From the IMG/VR virus record IMGVR_UViG_3300032334_000942, positions 1 through 32,575 of that record: 32,575 bases of DNA, one strand, 5' to 3'. The notes under the pieces were generated by a model. That model searched no databases. It saw only the letters and a list, made by a program, of their open reading frames with translations, and had not been told where the DNA came from. This document shows, in pieces, positions 1 through 7,712 of the stretch. Both the position numbers and the translations under genes were made by a program. Positions within the stretch are counted from its first letter, which is position 1; every line of letters starts with the position of its first letter. The stretch is from a virus.

Positions 1-295
1 ACTCACGATTACCCAACTTATCACCACGTGGTCCAGCTGCTGCTCCACGATTCTGTGTTTCAGTTGCTGCTTCACGCAGACCAGCATACGCTTGGTCTTG
101 TTGTTCTTTAGTAAAGTAGTTCTTACGAAACTTCAATACGATTCTATTTTCATTGATAGGATCTTCACCATAAGGTGCTGGCATGTACACATCTGTATCT
201 TCTTCGATTAGATGATCGTAATGTGACTCATCAACAAACTGACCCATCAGATGTTTACAGTCATACTTTTTATCTGCTACAATAACTCTTACCAT
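1..295 (-). CDS. Conserved phage protein of unknown function, 3' end cut by window edge
   Basis: An open frame starts at ATG 295 and runs off the low-coordinate edge, so only the first 98 residues are visible. A ribosome site (TAGGAGA) lies 5 bases before the ATG, and the helicase gene ends 8 bases upstream, so it belongs to the same operon. The visible part begins MVRVIVADKKYDCKHLMGQF. It has an acidic stretch (HLIEEDTDVY), a basic FRKNYF segment, and a glycine- and arginine-rich GPRGDKLGNRE near the cut. I have an impression that GPRGD-type proteins of this kind recur in T4-like phages, but I do not recognise a function and assign none. Confidence 0.75.
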   Translation of the reverse strand, partial: MVRVIVADKKYDCKHLMGQFVDESHYDHLIEEDTDVYMPAPYGEDPINENRIVLKFRKNYFTKEQQDQAYAGLREAATETQNRGAAAGPRGDKLGNRE

Positions 296-303
296 ATCTT
301 CTC

Positions 304-1692
304 CTAGAACTTAAAACCTTCAAATGTCTCTTCTCTATGTATTCGTTTGCCAAAGTCAGACTTGTCAAATACTGGTCCATCATCAGTTCCAGCATCAGAG
401 ATGTTCGCTTGCGCACTCATCTCTACATTATACAGTCTCATCTTCGATCTGTCAATCCCTACAACAAATCTCTTGTAATAGTTTGGATCGGCATAGCGAT
501 TTTTCAACTGCTTTACCATAATTTGACCAAGACCATCCAACTCTTCACTGGTCATTAGTGCAAACATAAAGTCAACAGTGGCTGGTAATCCAAAAGATTC
601 AGATGTATCAGTTAGTTCTACGTCAGTGTTTGCAAAACCAGATCGAGTCGTTTGAGTAGCTGAAAGCAACGGCACGTTATACTCTACTGCAAGACCACGC
701 AGTTCTTCTGCAATGCTCTTGATATATGTATAAGAGTTAACACTGCCACCATGCTTCATACGTGAGGATGCGCAGATGTTCAGATAGTCAATGATAACAA
801 CATCAGGAAGGAAGTCACGCTTGAGTTTTAGTTCTTCAAGCAGAGAACGAAAGTGACCAGCATGGGCGGAGGCAGTGGGATATTCTTTGATGATCAATTT
901 TCCCTGCGTTTTCTTCTGAACCTTTGTGATTCGGTTTGTGAAGATTTCCTTGTCGATAATCTTTAGTTCATCCATTCCAAGGTTCAACAGGTTTGCATCG
1001 ATACGTTCTGCGATACGTTCTTCAGCCATCTCCATGGTTATGTATAAAACATTCAACCCTTGCATCAATGTACTAGCAGCAAAGTGACACATGAACAATG
1101 ACTTACCCACACCAGTTCCTGCCAGTGCTACGTTCAATGTTTTCTTTGAGAGTCCACCTTTGGTGATTTTGTTGAAGAGTTCCAGATCGAAAGAAACTTT
1201 CTCTTCCACCCGATGATAAAAATCATAGCGAGTATCAAAGTCCTCAAGATAGTCATGACCAACATGGCGATCGAAGCTAACACCAAGTGCATCAGAAAGT
1301 AAATTGGGAATAGCTTCTTGGTTGTGCTTGTCATCTTTACCTTCGATAATTTTGATTGATGCTAGGATAGCATTGTATACTGCACGTTGCTTACAAAACT
1401 TTTCAGTCTCAGCAACGAGCCAGTCTTCATTCGTTTCCTTCGAGGTTAGGTCATTGATGTAAGCATCAACTTCCTTTACGTCACCACCAAGATCACTGCG
1501 GTTACCCAGCTGAATAGCAAGGATCTCCAGAGTTATTGGTTTGTTGTATGTATCGTAAAAGTGTGTTATCTCTTCTGCAATCATCTTCTCCTTACGATCA
1601 GAGAAGTAATCAGTCTTTATGAAGGGAAGTGTTTTACGGCAATACTGTTCATTATGTACAAGATTCGAAAGAATCGTTTTTTCAATGCGCAT
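304..1692 (-). CDS. 41: Replicative DNA helicase (T4 gp41, DnaB type)
   Basis: This is the replication-fork helicase that unwinds DNA 5' to 3' on the lagging strand and works with primase. The 462-residue length is close to T4 gp41. The N-terminal part (about 1-150) is the DnaB-like helical region, followed by a RecA-like ATPase core. The Walker A motif AGTGVGKS lies near residue 192, the Walker B region VVIIDYLNI near 300, and the LLSATQTTR motif downstream fits DnaB motif H3. The frame could start at TTG 1695, but ATG 1692 is preferred because it forms a TGATG overlap with the upstream stop. The uvsX, small gene, 41 order parallels T4 uvsX-40-41. No primase gene lies in the window. Confidence 0.95.
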   Translation of the reverse strand: MRIEKTILSNLVHNEQYCRKTLPFIKTDYFSDRKEKMIAEEITHFYDTYNKPITLEILAIQLGNRSDLGGDVKEVDAYINDLTSKETNEDWLVAETEKFCKQRAVYNAILASIKIIEGKDDKHNQEAIPNLLSDALGVSFDRHVGHDYLEDFDTRYDFYHRVEEKVSFDLELFNKITKGGLSKKTLNVALAGTGVGKSLFMCHFAASTLMQGLNVLYITMEMAEERIAERIDANLLNLGMDELKIIDKEIFTNRITKVQKKTQGKLIIKEYPTASAHAGHFRSLLEELKLKRDFLPDVVIIDYLNICASSRMKHGGSVNSYTYIKSIAEELRGLAVEYNVPLLSATQTTRSGFANTDVELTDTSESFGLPATVDFMFALMTSEELDGLGQIMVKQLKNRYADPNYYKRFVVGIDRSKMRLYNVEMSAQANISDAGTDDGPVFDKSDFGKRIHREETFEGFKF

Positions 1693-1991
1693 CAATTAGT
1701 TCCACCAGTGTAAATGAGTTCGTTCTTTGCAAGCTGTTCTTGAATTAGTTCTTGAAGAAAGCCACCAAGAACATATTCTACCTCTTCCTTATCGAAGGTG
1801 TCAAGGTTTCCAGGATTCCTGTGGATCTCATAGTCAAACTTCAGAGTCACAGCATCTTCATCGCCATGCTCTATAAACTTGACTTCTCCGTAAGAGAATA
1901 CCATACCCTCGTACTTACCCTCAAGAAATTTTAAGGCAACTGTATACTCACCTGTTGCCTCTGCTTTCTCAACGAATGTATACTTAATCAT
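1692..1991 (-). CDS. Hypothetical protein between uvsX and gene 41
   Basis: This is a 99-residue acidic protein that I do not recognise. It overlaps the end of uvsX by 8 bases and meets gene 41 as TGATG, so it is translationally coupled on both sides. The sequence alternates beta-type segments (YTVALKFLEGKYEGMVFSYG, then VTLKFDYEIH) and ends in a helix (VEYVLGGFLQELIQEQL). In T4 the same slot holds gene 40, a 114-residue head-vertex assembly factor. The position and size match, but I see no sequence motif that would support gp40, so the name is not assigned. Confidence 0.85.
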   Translation of the reverse strand: MIKYTFVEKAEATGEYTVALKFLEGKYEGMVFSYGEVKFIEHGDEDAVTLKFDYEIHRNPGNLDTFDKEEVEYVLGGFLQELIQEQLAKNELIYTGGTN

Positions 1992-3057
1992 CGATCTTTG
2001 CTAATTCTTGTTCAATCTCATCGTCGTTCATATTTTGCATAATGGAACCTGACGATACCTGATAGTTCTTTACTACCCAGTCTTGAAAAGACTTGTCAGT
2101 GAGAACCTGCATCCAAAACTCCTTGGAGTCTGTATCTTTGATTCGCCACTTCTTATCTTCAATAACACCTGTCTCCATATTAACACGTGAGTACCAACCA
2201 TTGGAAGGTTTAACAACATGACCAGATTCAAGTGCCATCTCTAGCAAACCAGACCACTTAGAGATACCACCATCAAACATAACAGTTACAGGGATCTTTG
2301 CTTTCTCACGAACATAACGAGACTTCTCTACGTTGATAATGAAGTTGTAACCCATTAGTTCAGTTCCATCTTTCTCTTGTTGACGACCAAGGATAAAGAT
2401 GTTATCAGCTGAGTAGTAAGAGCCAGTGCCACCACCAACGATTGCTTTAGGATACAAACCAATTTCCATGTAAGTATGGTTAACCACAACCATTGGAATA
2501 TCCTTCATGGTAAGATGCGGTGTTACCATACGAAACAGTGACTTCATCTGTTTGGCACGAGACATATCGGCAACAGACTTTCCATCTAGTGCATCCTCAA
2601 CTTCTTTCTTCGAAGCAAGGTTACCAATAGAATCAATCACGATCATTATTTTTTCGTTTCGTTCGATACCTGACAACTGCTGCATGATGTCGAATTTGAG
2701 TTGCTCAACATCTGTAACAGGAGTATGGAGCACCCTGTTTGTGTCAATACCAAAGCTGTCAAAGTAAGACTGCGGAGTACCAAACTCAGAGTCATAAAAG
2801 AGAAGTGCTGCATCAGGATACTTGTCCATGTAAGATTTAGCCATCAACAATGTGAAAGCAGTCTTGAAGTGTTTACTTGGACCAGCCCACATCGTGAGTC
2901 CTGGAGTTAAGCCACCATCGAGACGACCACTCAATGCTACGTTGATAGCAGGAATAGAAGTTGGAATCATATCCTTCTTCTGAAAGAATTTTGAGTTCGC
3001 AAGAACTGCTGAATCCTTGATAGTAGTGTTTTTCTTAATCTTGTCAAGTATGCTCAT
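1984..3057 (-). CDS. uvsX: RecA-like recombinase UvsX
   Basis: UvsX forms filaments on single-stranded DNA and catalyses strand exchange for recombination-dependent replication and repair. It works with UvsY, which is also in this window. The protein has 357 residues against about 390 in T4. The Walker A motif is GPSKHFKT near residue 59, with the serine and lysine arrangement typical of UvsX. The Walker B strand IMIVIDSIGNL follows near residue 140. A glycine-rich loop (VGGGTGSYYSADNIFIL) resembles the DNA-binding loop region of RecA proteins. The C-terminal end is acidic (NDDEIEQELAKIDD), as in other UvsX proteins. The gene begins 1 base after the thioredoxin stop and probably shares its promoter. 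Confidence 0.95.
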   Translation of the reverse strand: MSILDKIKKNTTIKDSAVLANSKFFQKKDMIPTSIPAINVALSGRLDGGLTPGLTMWAGPSKHFKTAFTLLMAKSYMDKYPDAALLFYDSEFGTPQSYFDSFGIDTNRVLHTPVTDVEQLKFDIMQQLSGIERNEKIMIVIDSIGNLASKKEVEDALDGKSVADMSRAKQMKSLFRMVTPHLTMKDIPMVVVNHTYMEIGLYPKAIVGGGTGSYYSADNIFILGRQQEKDGTELMGYNFIINVEKSRYVREKAKIPVTVMFDGGISKWSGLLEMALESGHVVKPSNGWYSRVNMETGVIEDKKWRIKDTDSKEFWMQVLTDKSFQDWVVKNYQVSSGSIMQNMNDDEIEQELAKIDD

Positions 3058-3058
3058 G

Positions 3059-3310
3059 TTATCCTTTCAGGAATGTAAATAGGTCTGATTGATTGAGAGA
3101 ACCAGTCACACGTTTCAATTCATTGTTATTCTCATCAAGAAGAATCATTGTTGGCACTGAACGAATGCCATATCGAACGACAGCATCACTGTTTTTATCA
3201 ATATCAATTTCTTCGATAGGAATGTTAATCTTGTCTTGTGCGCCATGAATAACTTCGGTCAGCATCTTGCATGGACCGCACCAGTCTGCGTAAAATTTTA
3301 GTACTCTCAT
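3059..3310 (-). CDS. Thioredoxin (phage-encoded)
   Basis: This is a small dithiol-disulfide oxidoreductase of 83 residues. The active-site segment is FYADWCGPCKML with the canonical CGPC. The conserved cis-proline loop VRYGIRSVPTMILLDENN and the terminal helix are both present, so the fold is complete though short. The frame extends up to 3349, but that part overlaps a consensus promoter. ATG 3310 has AAAGGA in front and leaves almost no residues before the first strand, so it is chosen. It is placed directly before uvsX. T4 encodes its own thioredoxin to reduce phage ribonucleotide reductase. The partner here is not in the window. Phage T7 DNA polymerase uses host thioredoxin, but the adjacent polymerase here is family B, so that role is unlikely. 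Confidence 0.9.
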   Translation of the reverse strand: MRVLKFYADWCGPCKMLTEVIHGAQDKINIPIEEIDIDKNSDAVVRYGIRSVPTMILLDENNNELKRVTGSLNQSDLFTFLKG

Positions 3311-3320
3311 ATGTTCCTTT

Positions 3321-3349
3321 ATTATACCTGATAAAATTTCCAATGTCAA
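3321..3349 (-). promoter_or_regulatory. Consensus sigma70 promoter before thioredoxin-uvsX
   Basis: On the minus strand TTGACA (3349-3344) is followed after exactly 17 bases by TATAAT (3326-3321), a perfect match in both hexamers. The expected start site would leave only about 4 bases before ATG 3310. The AAAGGA ribosome site would then be mostly outside the transcript and serve only read-through messages from upstream. Confidence 0.85.
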
Positions 3350-3889
3350 CTATGGATTGTTTGGAGAATGTGGTAAGTCAAATACCATTGTGATTCTTGG
3401 AACGTCTCCAACATTTTTCGTTCCATGTGGTGTCTTGTTATCGAACCAAAAGAAAGTCCCTGGTTTGATAATAACACTTTGACCATTCACTGTGTATATG
3501 TATTCTCCTTGTATGGAGAGATGATATCGGTCTCTAGTTAGATAGTAAGTTCCCTCATCAATGTGAGTTCCAACGATATGACCAACACCAAGTTTAAGGA
3601 AGGCGAGTCGGTCAAACTCTGCACATCCATTCTTGCGGAGCCAGCGACGAGTCTCCGTATACTTCTTGTAGATATCTGTCTTCACTGATATCTCACTATC
3701 CTTTGGATGCTGTCCTTCTTTCTCAACAGCACCGATAACCAACTGAAGCACTGACACAGGTAACTCATGATTCTGGTCAGCATTCTCCATTTTCTTTTGT
3801 GCATCCCAGTCGGTAGGGTACTTGTTAATCTCAGCAAGTATCTTGCTTACATCAACATTGCTTCTGATCAATCTAATGTTCTTAGCCAA
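3350..3889 (-). CDS. Aspartyl/asparaginyl beta-hydroxylase-like 2-oxoglutarate oxygenase
   Basis: The C-terminal half shows the double-stranded beta-helix signature of the Asp/Asn hydroxylase family (Pfam Asp_Arg_Hydrox). The first metal motif is HxD in GTHIDEG. It is followed by RYHLSIQGEY, the GTFFWFDNKTPHGTKN segment with the second metal histidine, and VPRITMVFD with the arginine expected to bind 2-oxoglutarate. The family hydroxylates protein or small-molecule substrates, and the target here is unknown. The frame reaches ATG 3922, inside the polymerase gene. TTG 3889 has a strong GGAGGA 5 bases upstream and overlaps the polymerase stop by 8 bases, so I prefer it (179 residues). The gene sits between DNA polymerase and the thioredoxin promoter. 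Confidence 0.8.
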   Translation of the reverse strand: MAKNIRLIRSNVDVSKILAEINKYPTDWDAQKKMENADQNHELPVSVLQLVIGAVEKEGQHPKDSEISVKTDIYKKYTETRRWLRKNGCAEFDRLAFLKLGVGHIVGTHIDEGTYYLTRDRYHLSIQGEYIYTVNGQSVIIKPGTFFWFDNKTPHGTKNVGDVPRITMVFDLPHSPNNP

Positions 3890-6368
3890 AGAAGTCCTCC
3901 AGTGAAGATTTCTCTTCAACATTCCAACCTAGTGGTTGGATAACAATTTGTAGTGCATCAAGAAATACCTTCTCGAACTGTATATCATAGTTCACATACT
4001 TATGCAAGTCAAGTTCCTTTGGCAACTCATTTGTAAACGAGATGATGTTTTCTTGAATAGTGTTCGGTGTCTTGAGATACACAAACTTAATCTTCTCGCC
4101 TTCACGAATGAGAGGATACTTACCTTCCAACTTAGCCTTCTTGAGATAGTGATTGTAAAGCAAAGCGCCACGCACATGCATCGGTGTTTTGTCACCATAG
4201 ATCTTTGAAGAGGATGTATACTGCTGTAGATTATTCACCGAACGAGGAAAGGCAATCTGTTCAACTGGCAACTGATTAAACTCTTTGCGGAAGTTGATAA
4301 TGAATTTATGTAGGACTGATTGGTCACCATCAAGAATAACAGCGATTGATTCTTTCAGCTTGTTACGGATGATCTGTGGTGTCGATGACTTGACCATCTC
4401 AAGACCCATAACCTTTAGCTTCGGTGTTGCATACTGAACACCCTCAGAGTTATGTACGTTGAGGATATATCGTTTCTTGGCAGTCCACAATCCCTTGTCG
4501 GCAAGTACCTCTCGCTTCATCTGCATCTTTTGATCATATGCGTTCATGTACTCAGCAAGTTCTTCATATCCCTTGTCGATAAATGGTTGGAACACATCTT
4601 CACAGATCTTGTCCATGAATGCAATCTTTTGATTCGTGTCCTTGCCAACACAGGTTGTCTCAACGAGATCTTCCAATGTAAGGTAGATCGAGTCAGTATC
4701 AATCGCAATGACATAATCTTTACCAGTGGTCTTCATTGTCTTGTTCATAAAGACATTCAACTTGTTTGCCATCCAACGAATGGACAACTGACCAGACAAA
4801 GTAATACCCTCTGCCATGCGGATATCAAAGTAGCGGAAGTATTGGTTACCCATTGCACCATAAGCAGAGTTTAGGGCAATCTTCATCGCCATCTGCAGAT
4901 TGTTCAGTCGGCTAATCTCTTTGCGTAGATCATTGTTTGTTTTGTCATGCTCATACTCTTGCTGAACCTTCAGCATCTGTTTCTTGAAACGAGAACGATT
5001 AGCGTACATCTGTTCCATGACCGCAGGCATGAATCCTTGCTTCTCTTTGGTATACGATACACCATTGGCAGTTAATGTAATGTTTTGTTCCTTCAACATC
5101 GTTGTGTTAATCTCTTTGTTGAGCAACTGTTCGACATTGACATTCATCTTACCTGCAAGCAAAGTCTCAGGAGAGATGTTGTACTGCATAATCAAGTGAG
5201 GATACAGCGAGTTCAAGTCAAAGGAAGCAACCCACTTATGCATACCAACGATAGGATCTTTAACGTGTGCGCCTTCAAACGCACTGTCTTTGCGATTAGA
5301 GTTATTCTGCGGTATAGCTATACCTCTATCACGCAGATTGTTGTAGATGATAGCGTCCCACATGCGCACCTGCGAGAACACATCTTCGTAGTTGATCTTG
5401 GCGTTGTAAGCCATGGTAATTTGCAACTCGATCAACTTCATCTTGTCTTCAAGTCTGTCAACCAACGCTACGTCTTGTATGTTATACTCAACAAACTCTT
5501 TCCAGTAGTCAGTATAAAACTCTTTGAACGAGTTGCCTGGATTTTCTTTCTTACGCTCGCCGAGTTCAACGAATGCGATATGATCCAAGCGATATGATTC
5601 CTGTGTAGTATATGTATACTTTTTGTAGAGGTCAAGATAATCAAGAACAGCAACACCTTGAATTTCATAAGCAATCTCTTCGTTACCACGAATGGTAATG
5701 GTGCGCTCACGAACGAGTTCCCATGGAGAAAGTTTCTTGCTGTAAGTATCACCCAGCGTTGCATCGATGCGACGAATGAGATAAGGAATGTCAAACAGAT
5801 TGCAGTTCCAACCAGTGACAACATCTGGTGTATTCAACGACCAGTAGTTGACAAACTCTCGAAGCAGATCGAGTTCATTTGAGCAGTAACGATACTGAAC
5901 ATTCGTATCAGTGTTTGTGTATGGCTTACTACCAAAGGTAATCACTCTCTTTGTCGCATTATCCTGCAACGTAATAAGTAAGATCTCTTCGTTGGCAGTC
6001 TTCATGTTGGGAAAGCCAGACTCGGTGCTGGTTTCAATATCGATGGTCCATATGCGAATGTTCTCGATATCAAACTTCAGTTCACCTTTGAAGTTATCAG
6101 AGATATACTGCGCAACGTAATTGGTGTTACCGTAGATCTCGAAACCTTCTACATCTTTGTATCGATCGATGTAGTCTTTGGTATCACGCATCGTCCCAGG
6201 ATGCAGTGATGCTACGTAGTTGCCCTGAAGTGTTTTATAATCGGTAGGTGTCTTTGAGGGAACAAAGATCGTAGGTTGAAAATCTTCTTTGCGTTTGTAC
6301 TGGTTGCCTTTGGCATCATAGCCACGAACCAGCATCTTACTGCCATATTGATATACGTTTGTGTACAT
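3882..6368 (-). CDS. 43: Family B DNA polymerase (T4 gp43)
   Basis: This is the replicative DNA polymerase with 3'-5' proofreading, 828 residues against 898 in T4. Exonuclease motifs are Exo I IDIETSTE (about 109), Exo II NLFDIPYLIRR (about 189) and Exo III YNIQDVALVD (about 294). Polymerase motifs are A SFDLNSLYPHLIM (catalytic Asp near 383), B KIALNSAYGAMGNQ (about 495) and C IAIDTDSIYL (Asp 556 and 558). A KKRY element (AKKRYIL) follows. The C-terminal SSLEDFFG looks like a sliding-clamp-binding peptide, as at the end of T4-type polymerases. The start codon follows the DexA-like gene's stop by a one-base overlap, so both are expressed together from the promoter at 6960-6988. Confidence 0.97.
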   Translation of the reverse strand: MYTNVYQYGSKMLVRGYDAKGNQYKRKEDFQPTIFVPSKTPTDYKTLQGNYVASLHPGTMRDTKDYIDRYKDVEGFEIYGNTNYVAQYISDNFKGELKFDIENIRIWTIDIETSTESGFPNMKTANEEILLITLQDNATKRVITFGSKPYTNTDTNVQYRYCSNELDLLREFVNYWSLNTPDVVTGWNCNLFDIPYLIRRIDATLGDTYSKKLSPWELVRERTITIRGNEEIAYEIQGVAVLDYLDLYKKYTYTTQESYRLDHIAFVELGERKKENPGNSFKEFYTDYWKEFVEYNIQDVALVDRLEDKMKLIELQITMAYNAKINYEDVFSQVRMWDAIIYNNLRDRGIAIPQNNSNRKDSAFEGAHVKDPIVGMHKWVASFDLNSLYPHLIMQYNISPETLLAGKMNVNVEQLLNKEINTTMLKEQNITLTANGVSYTKEKQGFMPAVMEQMYANRSRFKKQMLKVQQEYEHDKTNNDLRKEISRLNNLQMAMKIALNSAYGAMGNQYFRYFDIRMAEGITLSGQLSIRWMANKLNVFMNKTMKTTGKDYVIAIDTDSIYLTLEDLVETTCVGKDTNQKIAFMDKICEDVFQPFIDKGYEELAEYMNAYDQKMQMKREVLADKGLWTAKKRYILNVHNSEGVQYATPKLKVMGLEMVKSSTPQIIRNKLKESIAVILDGDQSVLHKFIINFRKEFNQLPVEQIAFPRSVNNLQQYTSSSKIYGDKTPMHVRGALLYNHYLKKAKLEGKYPLIREGEKIKFVYLKTPNTIQENIISFTNELPKELDLHKYVNYDIQFEKVFLDALQIVIQPLGWNVEEKSSLEDFFG

Positions 6369-6934
6369 TATTTTCCATAGATCAACATCATAATATCATA
6401 AGCACAGTCATGTGTTGGATGATGCTTAATGACATTGTGTGATTTAAAGGTTGGGTGTGCGATATCGCAGTAGCCGTTCTTACCTGTATCTTTGAGCAGG
6501 TCGATGGCAGTACGCATATCTCTCCAGTTATTATACGGGAAAATTAGCTCTTGGTCAAGTTGCCGAGTGATGGAATCAATAACCATTTGATCAAGCGAAC
6601 CACGTGCCCAGATTGTTTGATCCTTCTCTGGGAACTGTGCTGCATACTCACGCAGCGCACGTACAGCTTCCAATGCAGACATGTCGAGGTCAGTTGGTTT
6701 GAGACTGATACCACGCACGTACTCATGCTGCTTTGACCACCAGTCAATGGTGTCCTTCTGTGCTACACGTTTGAATTGTTTGAGTTGTTCTTGCACATCA
6801 AACTTAACAAACAAAGCATCTTCGAGTAGTTGATTGTACTCATAGTCTTTGCCGAGTTCAAAGTGAATTATTGAAGCGGATAGAATTACGCTTGTAGACT
6901 CAGTGCCAAGAGTCTCGATGTCGAACATGAACAT
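6368..6934 (-). CDS. dexA: DexA-like DEDD 3'-5' exonuclease
   Basis: This is a 188-residue nuclease of the DnaQ-like (DEDD) superfamily. The first motif MFDIETLG carries the Asp and Glu metal ligands at the N-terminus. The second region WARGSLDQMVIDSI supplies the next Asp. The C-terminal HHPTHDCAYDIMML supplies the last histidine and aspartate. The layout and size fit T4 DexA (227 residues) and the related Rv2179c-type nucleases. In T4 DexA degrades single-stranded DNA and is not essential. The ribosome site GGAGGA lies 8 bases before ATG. The next gene is DNA polymerase, with TAATG-type coupling. The specific gene symbol is less certain than the nuclease assignment. Confidence 0.8.
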   Translation of the reverse strand: MFMFDIETLGTESTSVILSASIIHFELGKDYEYNQLLEDALFVKFDVQEQLKQFKRVAQKDTIDWWSKQHEYVRGISLKPTDLDMSALEAVRALREYAAQFPEKDQTIWARGSLDQMVIDSITRQLDQELIFPYNNWRDMRTAIDLLKDTGKNGYCDIAHPTFKSHNVIKHHPTHDCAYDIMMLIYGK

Positions 6935-6959
6935 AATGAAAAATCCTCCAGATATAACA

Positions 6960-6988
6960 ATTATACCTGAAGGATCGATAAAAGTAAA
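6960..6988 (-). promoter_or_regulatory. Sigma70-type promoter before dexA-43
   Basis: The minus strand reads TTTACT (6988-6983), 17 bases, then TATAAT (6965-6960). It lies in the short gap between the upstream Sm-like gene and dexA, about 25 bases before the start codon. It would drive the exonuclease and DNA polymerase unit. Confidence 0.75.
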
Positions 6989-6992
6989 GGGA

Positions 6993-7280
6993 TTATTTTG
7001 GAATTACGTTTGCAATTACGATGCCTGAACCAAAGAGTCGGTTATATTCGTTTACAAGTTTTTGATCGGGTTCACCTTCAGCTGCGATTGCTGTAGTGCG
7101 AATTGAGATTTTACCTTCTGCATATGGCATGTATGGGGCAATACCAACTCCTACACCACCATCACGTTCCTGTAACATTACTGATGCAGGTTCGGTGACT
7201 ATGTAATATTCTGGATTGACATCAGTAACATCACCCATCATTACTTCGCCATTGATCATCTTAAAAATTTTCACTGTCAT
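6993..7280 (-). CDS. Small Sm-like (beta-barrel) conserved phage protein
   Basis: This 95-residue protein opens with MTVKIFKMINGEVMMGDV, a pattern of short strand, glycine turn and strand. It continues with YYIVTEPASVMLQ and a MPYAEG loop. The end is FGSGIVIANVIP. The K-x-x-NGE-x-x-G opening resembles Sm/LSM-type small barrels, which often bind RNA or proteins. This is a fold-level inference only. A second protein of similar style occurs at 22929-23408. It overlaps the upstream gene by ATGA. I do not know its function. Confidence 0.85.
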   Translation of the reverse strand: MTVKIFKMINGEVMMGDVTDVNPEYYIVTEPASVMLQERDGGVGVGIAPYMPYAEGKISIRTTAIAAEGEPDQKLVNEYNRLFGSGIVIANVIPK

Positions 7281-7489
7281 GTTTTATCCTGTTCAACTAG
7301 ATTATCTATAAAGTCTGATGCACCTGTAAAGGCACTAAAGTATTTCACAATCACATCACCATTGTATATGTGTTGAGCAACTATGAGCACAAACTTATTT
7401 GAATACACAGATACCTTGAAACGCCACTCTCCTCTACGCACTGTAGTAAAGGTGGTCATGTTCGGGAAGTATCTTGCTTTGCTGCTCAT
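7277..7489 (-). CDS. Hypothetical 70-residue protein
   Basis: I do not recognise this basic 70-residue protein. It has a beta-rich middle (WRFKVSVYSNKFVLIVAQHI) and an acidic C-terminal helix (SDFIDNLVEQDKT). Its stop overlaps the next gene as ATGA, so the two are probably translated together. There is no ribosome site in front of ATG 7489. Instead a late-promoter-like CATAAATA box ends 5 bases before the ATG, which would make the transcript leaderless. An internal ATG at residue 11 also lacks a ribosome site. Confidence 0.75.
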   Translation of the reverse strand: MSSKARYFPNMTTFTTVRRGEWRFKVSVYSNKFVLIVAQHIYNGDVIVKYFSAFTGASDFIDNLVEQDKT

Positions 7490-7494
7490 ACATT

Positions 7495-7502
7495 TATTTA
7501 TG
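7495..7502 (-). promoter_or_regulatory. T4-late-like promoter box
   Basis: CATAAATA on the minus strand differs from the T4 late consensus TATAAATA at one base. It follows a UUCG-loop hairpin by 5 bases. It ends exactly 5 bases before ATG 7489, so by T4 geometry the transcript would start at or next to the start codon. Confidence 0.55.
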
Positions 7503-7507
7503 TGCAG

Positions 7508-7527
7508 CAGGGAGCCGAAGCCCCCTG
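7508..7527 (-). terminator. UUCG-loop hairpin after the 55-residue gene
   Basis: The minus-strand sequence folds into an 8-bp stem (CAGGGGGC with GCTCCCTG, one G-U pair) capped by a TTCG tetraloop. It lies 17 bases after the stop of the small gene. No T-run follows, so it may be a weak terminator or a message-stabilising 3' end rather than a full intrinsic terminator. Confidence 0.6.
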
Positions 7528-7544
7528 TGTTTAACTTTTATCAG

Positions 7545-7712
7545 TTATACAAGACTTCTCATACGAATCCTTGCATAGTACTCACGTTCCAATGCTTCTA
7601 CTTGAGTTGCATTTTGTGGATTGTTTCGTACGATATATTGCTCAAGTGTCGTTGATCTGTCTTTGAAAAGATCTGAAAAGAATTCCTTAAAGGCGAGAAG
7701 CAGCTTGATCAT
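7545..7712 (-). CDS. Small conserved-looking phage protein, 55 residues
   Basis: This short gene begins at ATG 7712 with an excellent ribosome site (AGGAGG, 6 bases of spacing). It overlaps the last 26 bases of the Hsp20 gene in another frame. The product starts MIKLLLAFKEFFSDLFKDRS and contains LEQYIVRNNPQNATQVEALE before a basic end. The hydrophobic, amphipathic N-terminus could be a helix that touches membrane or partner protein. The NPQN-x-x-QVE pattern looks familiar from small proteins of other T4-like phages, but the function is unknown. The strong ribosome site and the terminator-like hairpin after the stop support a real gene. Confidence 0.8.
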   Translation of the reverse strand: MIKLLLAFKEFFSDLFKDRSTTLEQYIVRNNPQNATQVEALEREYYARIRMRSLV

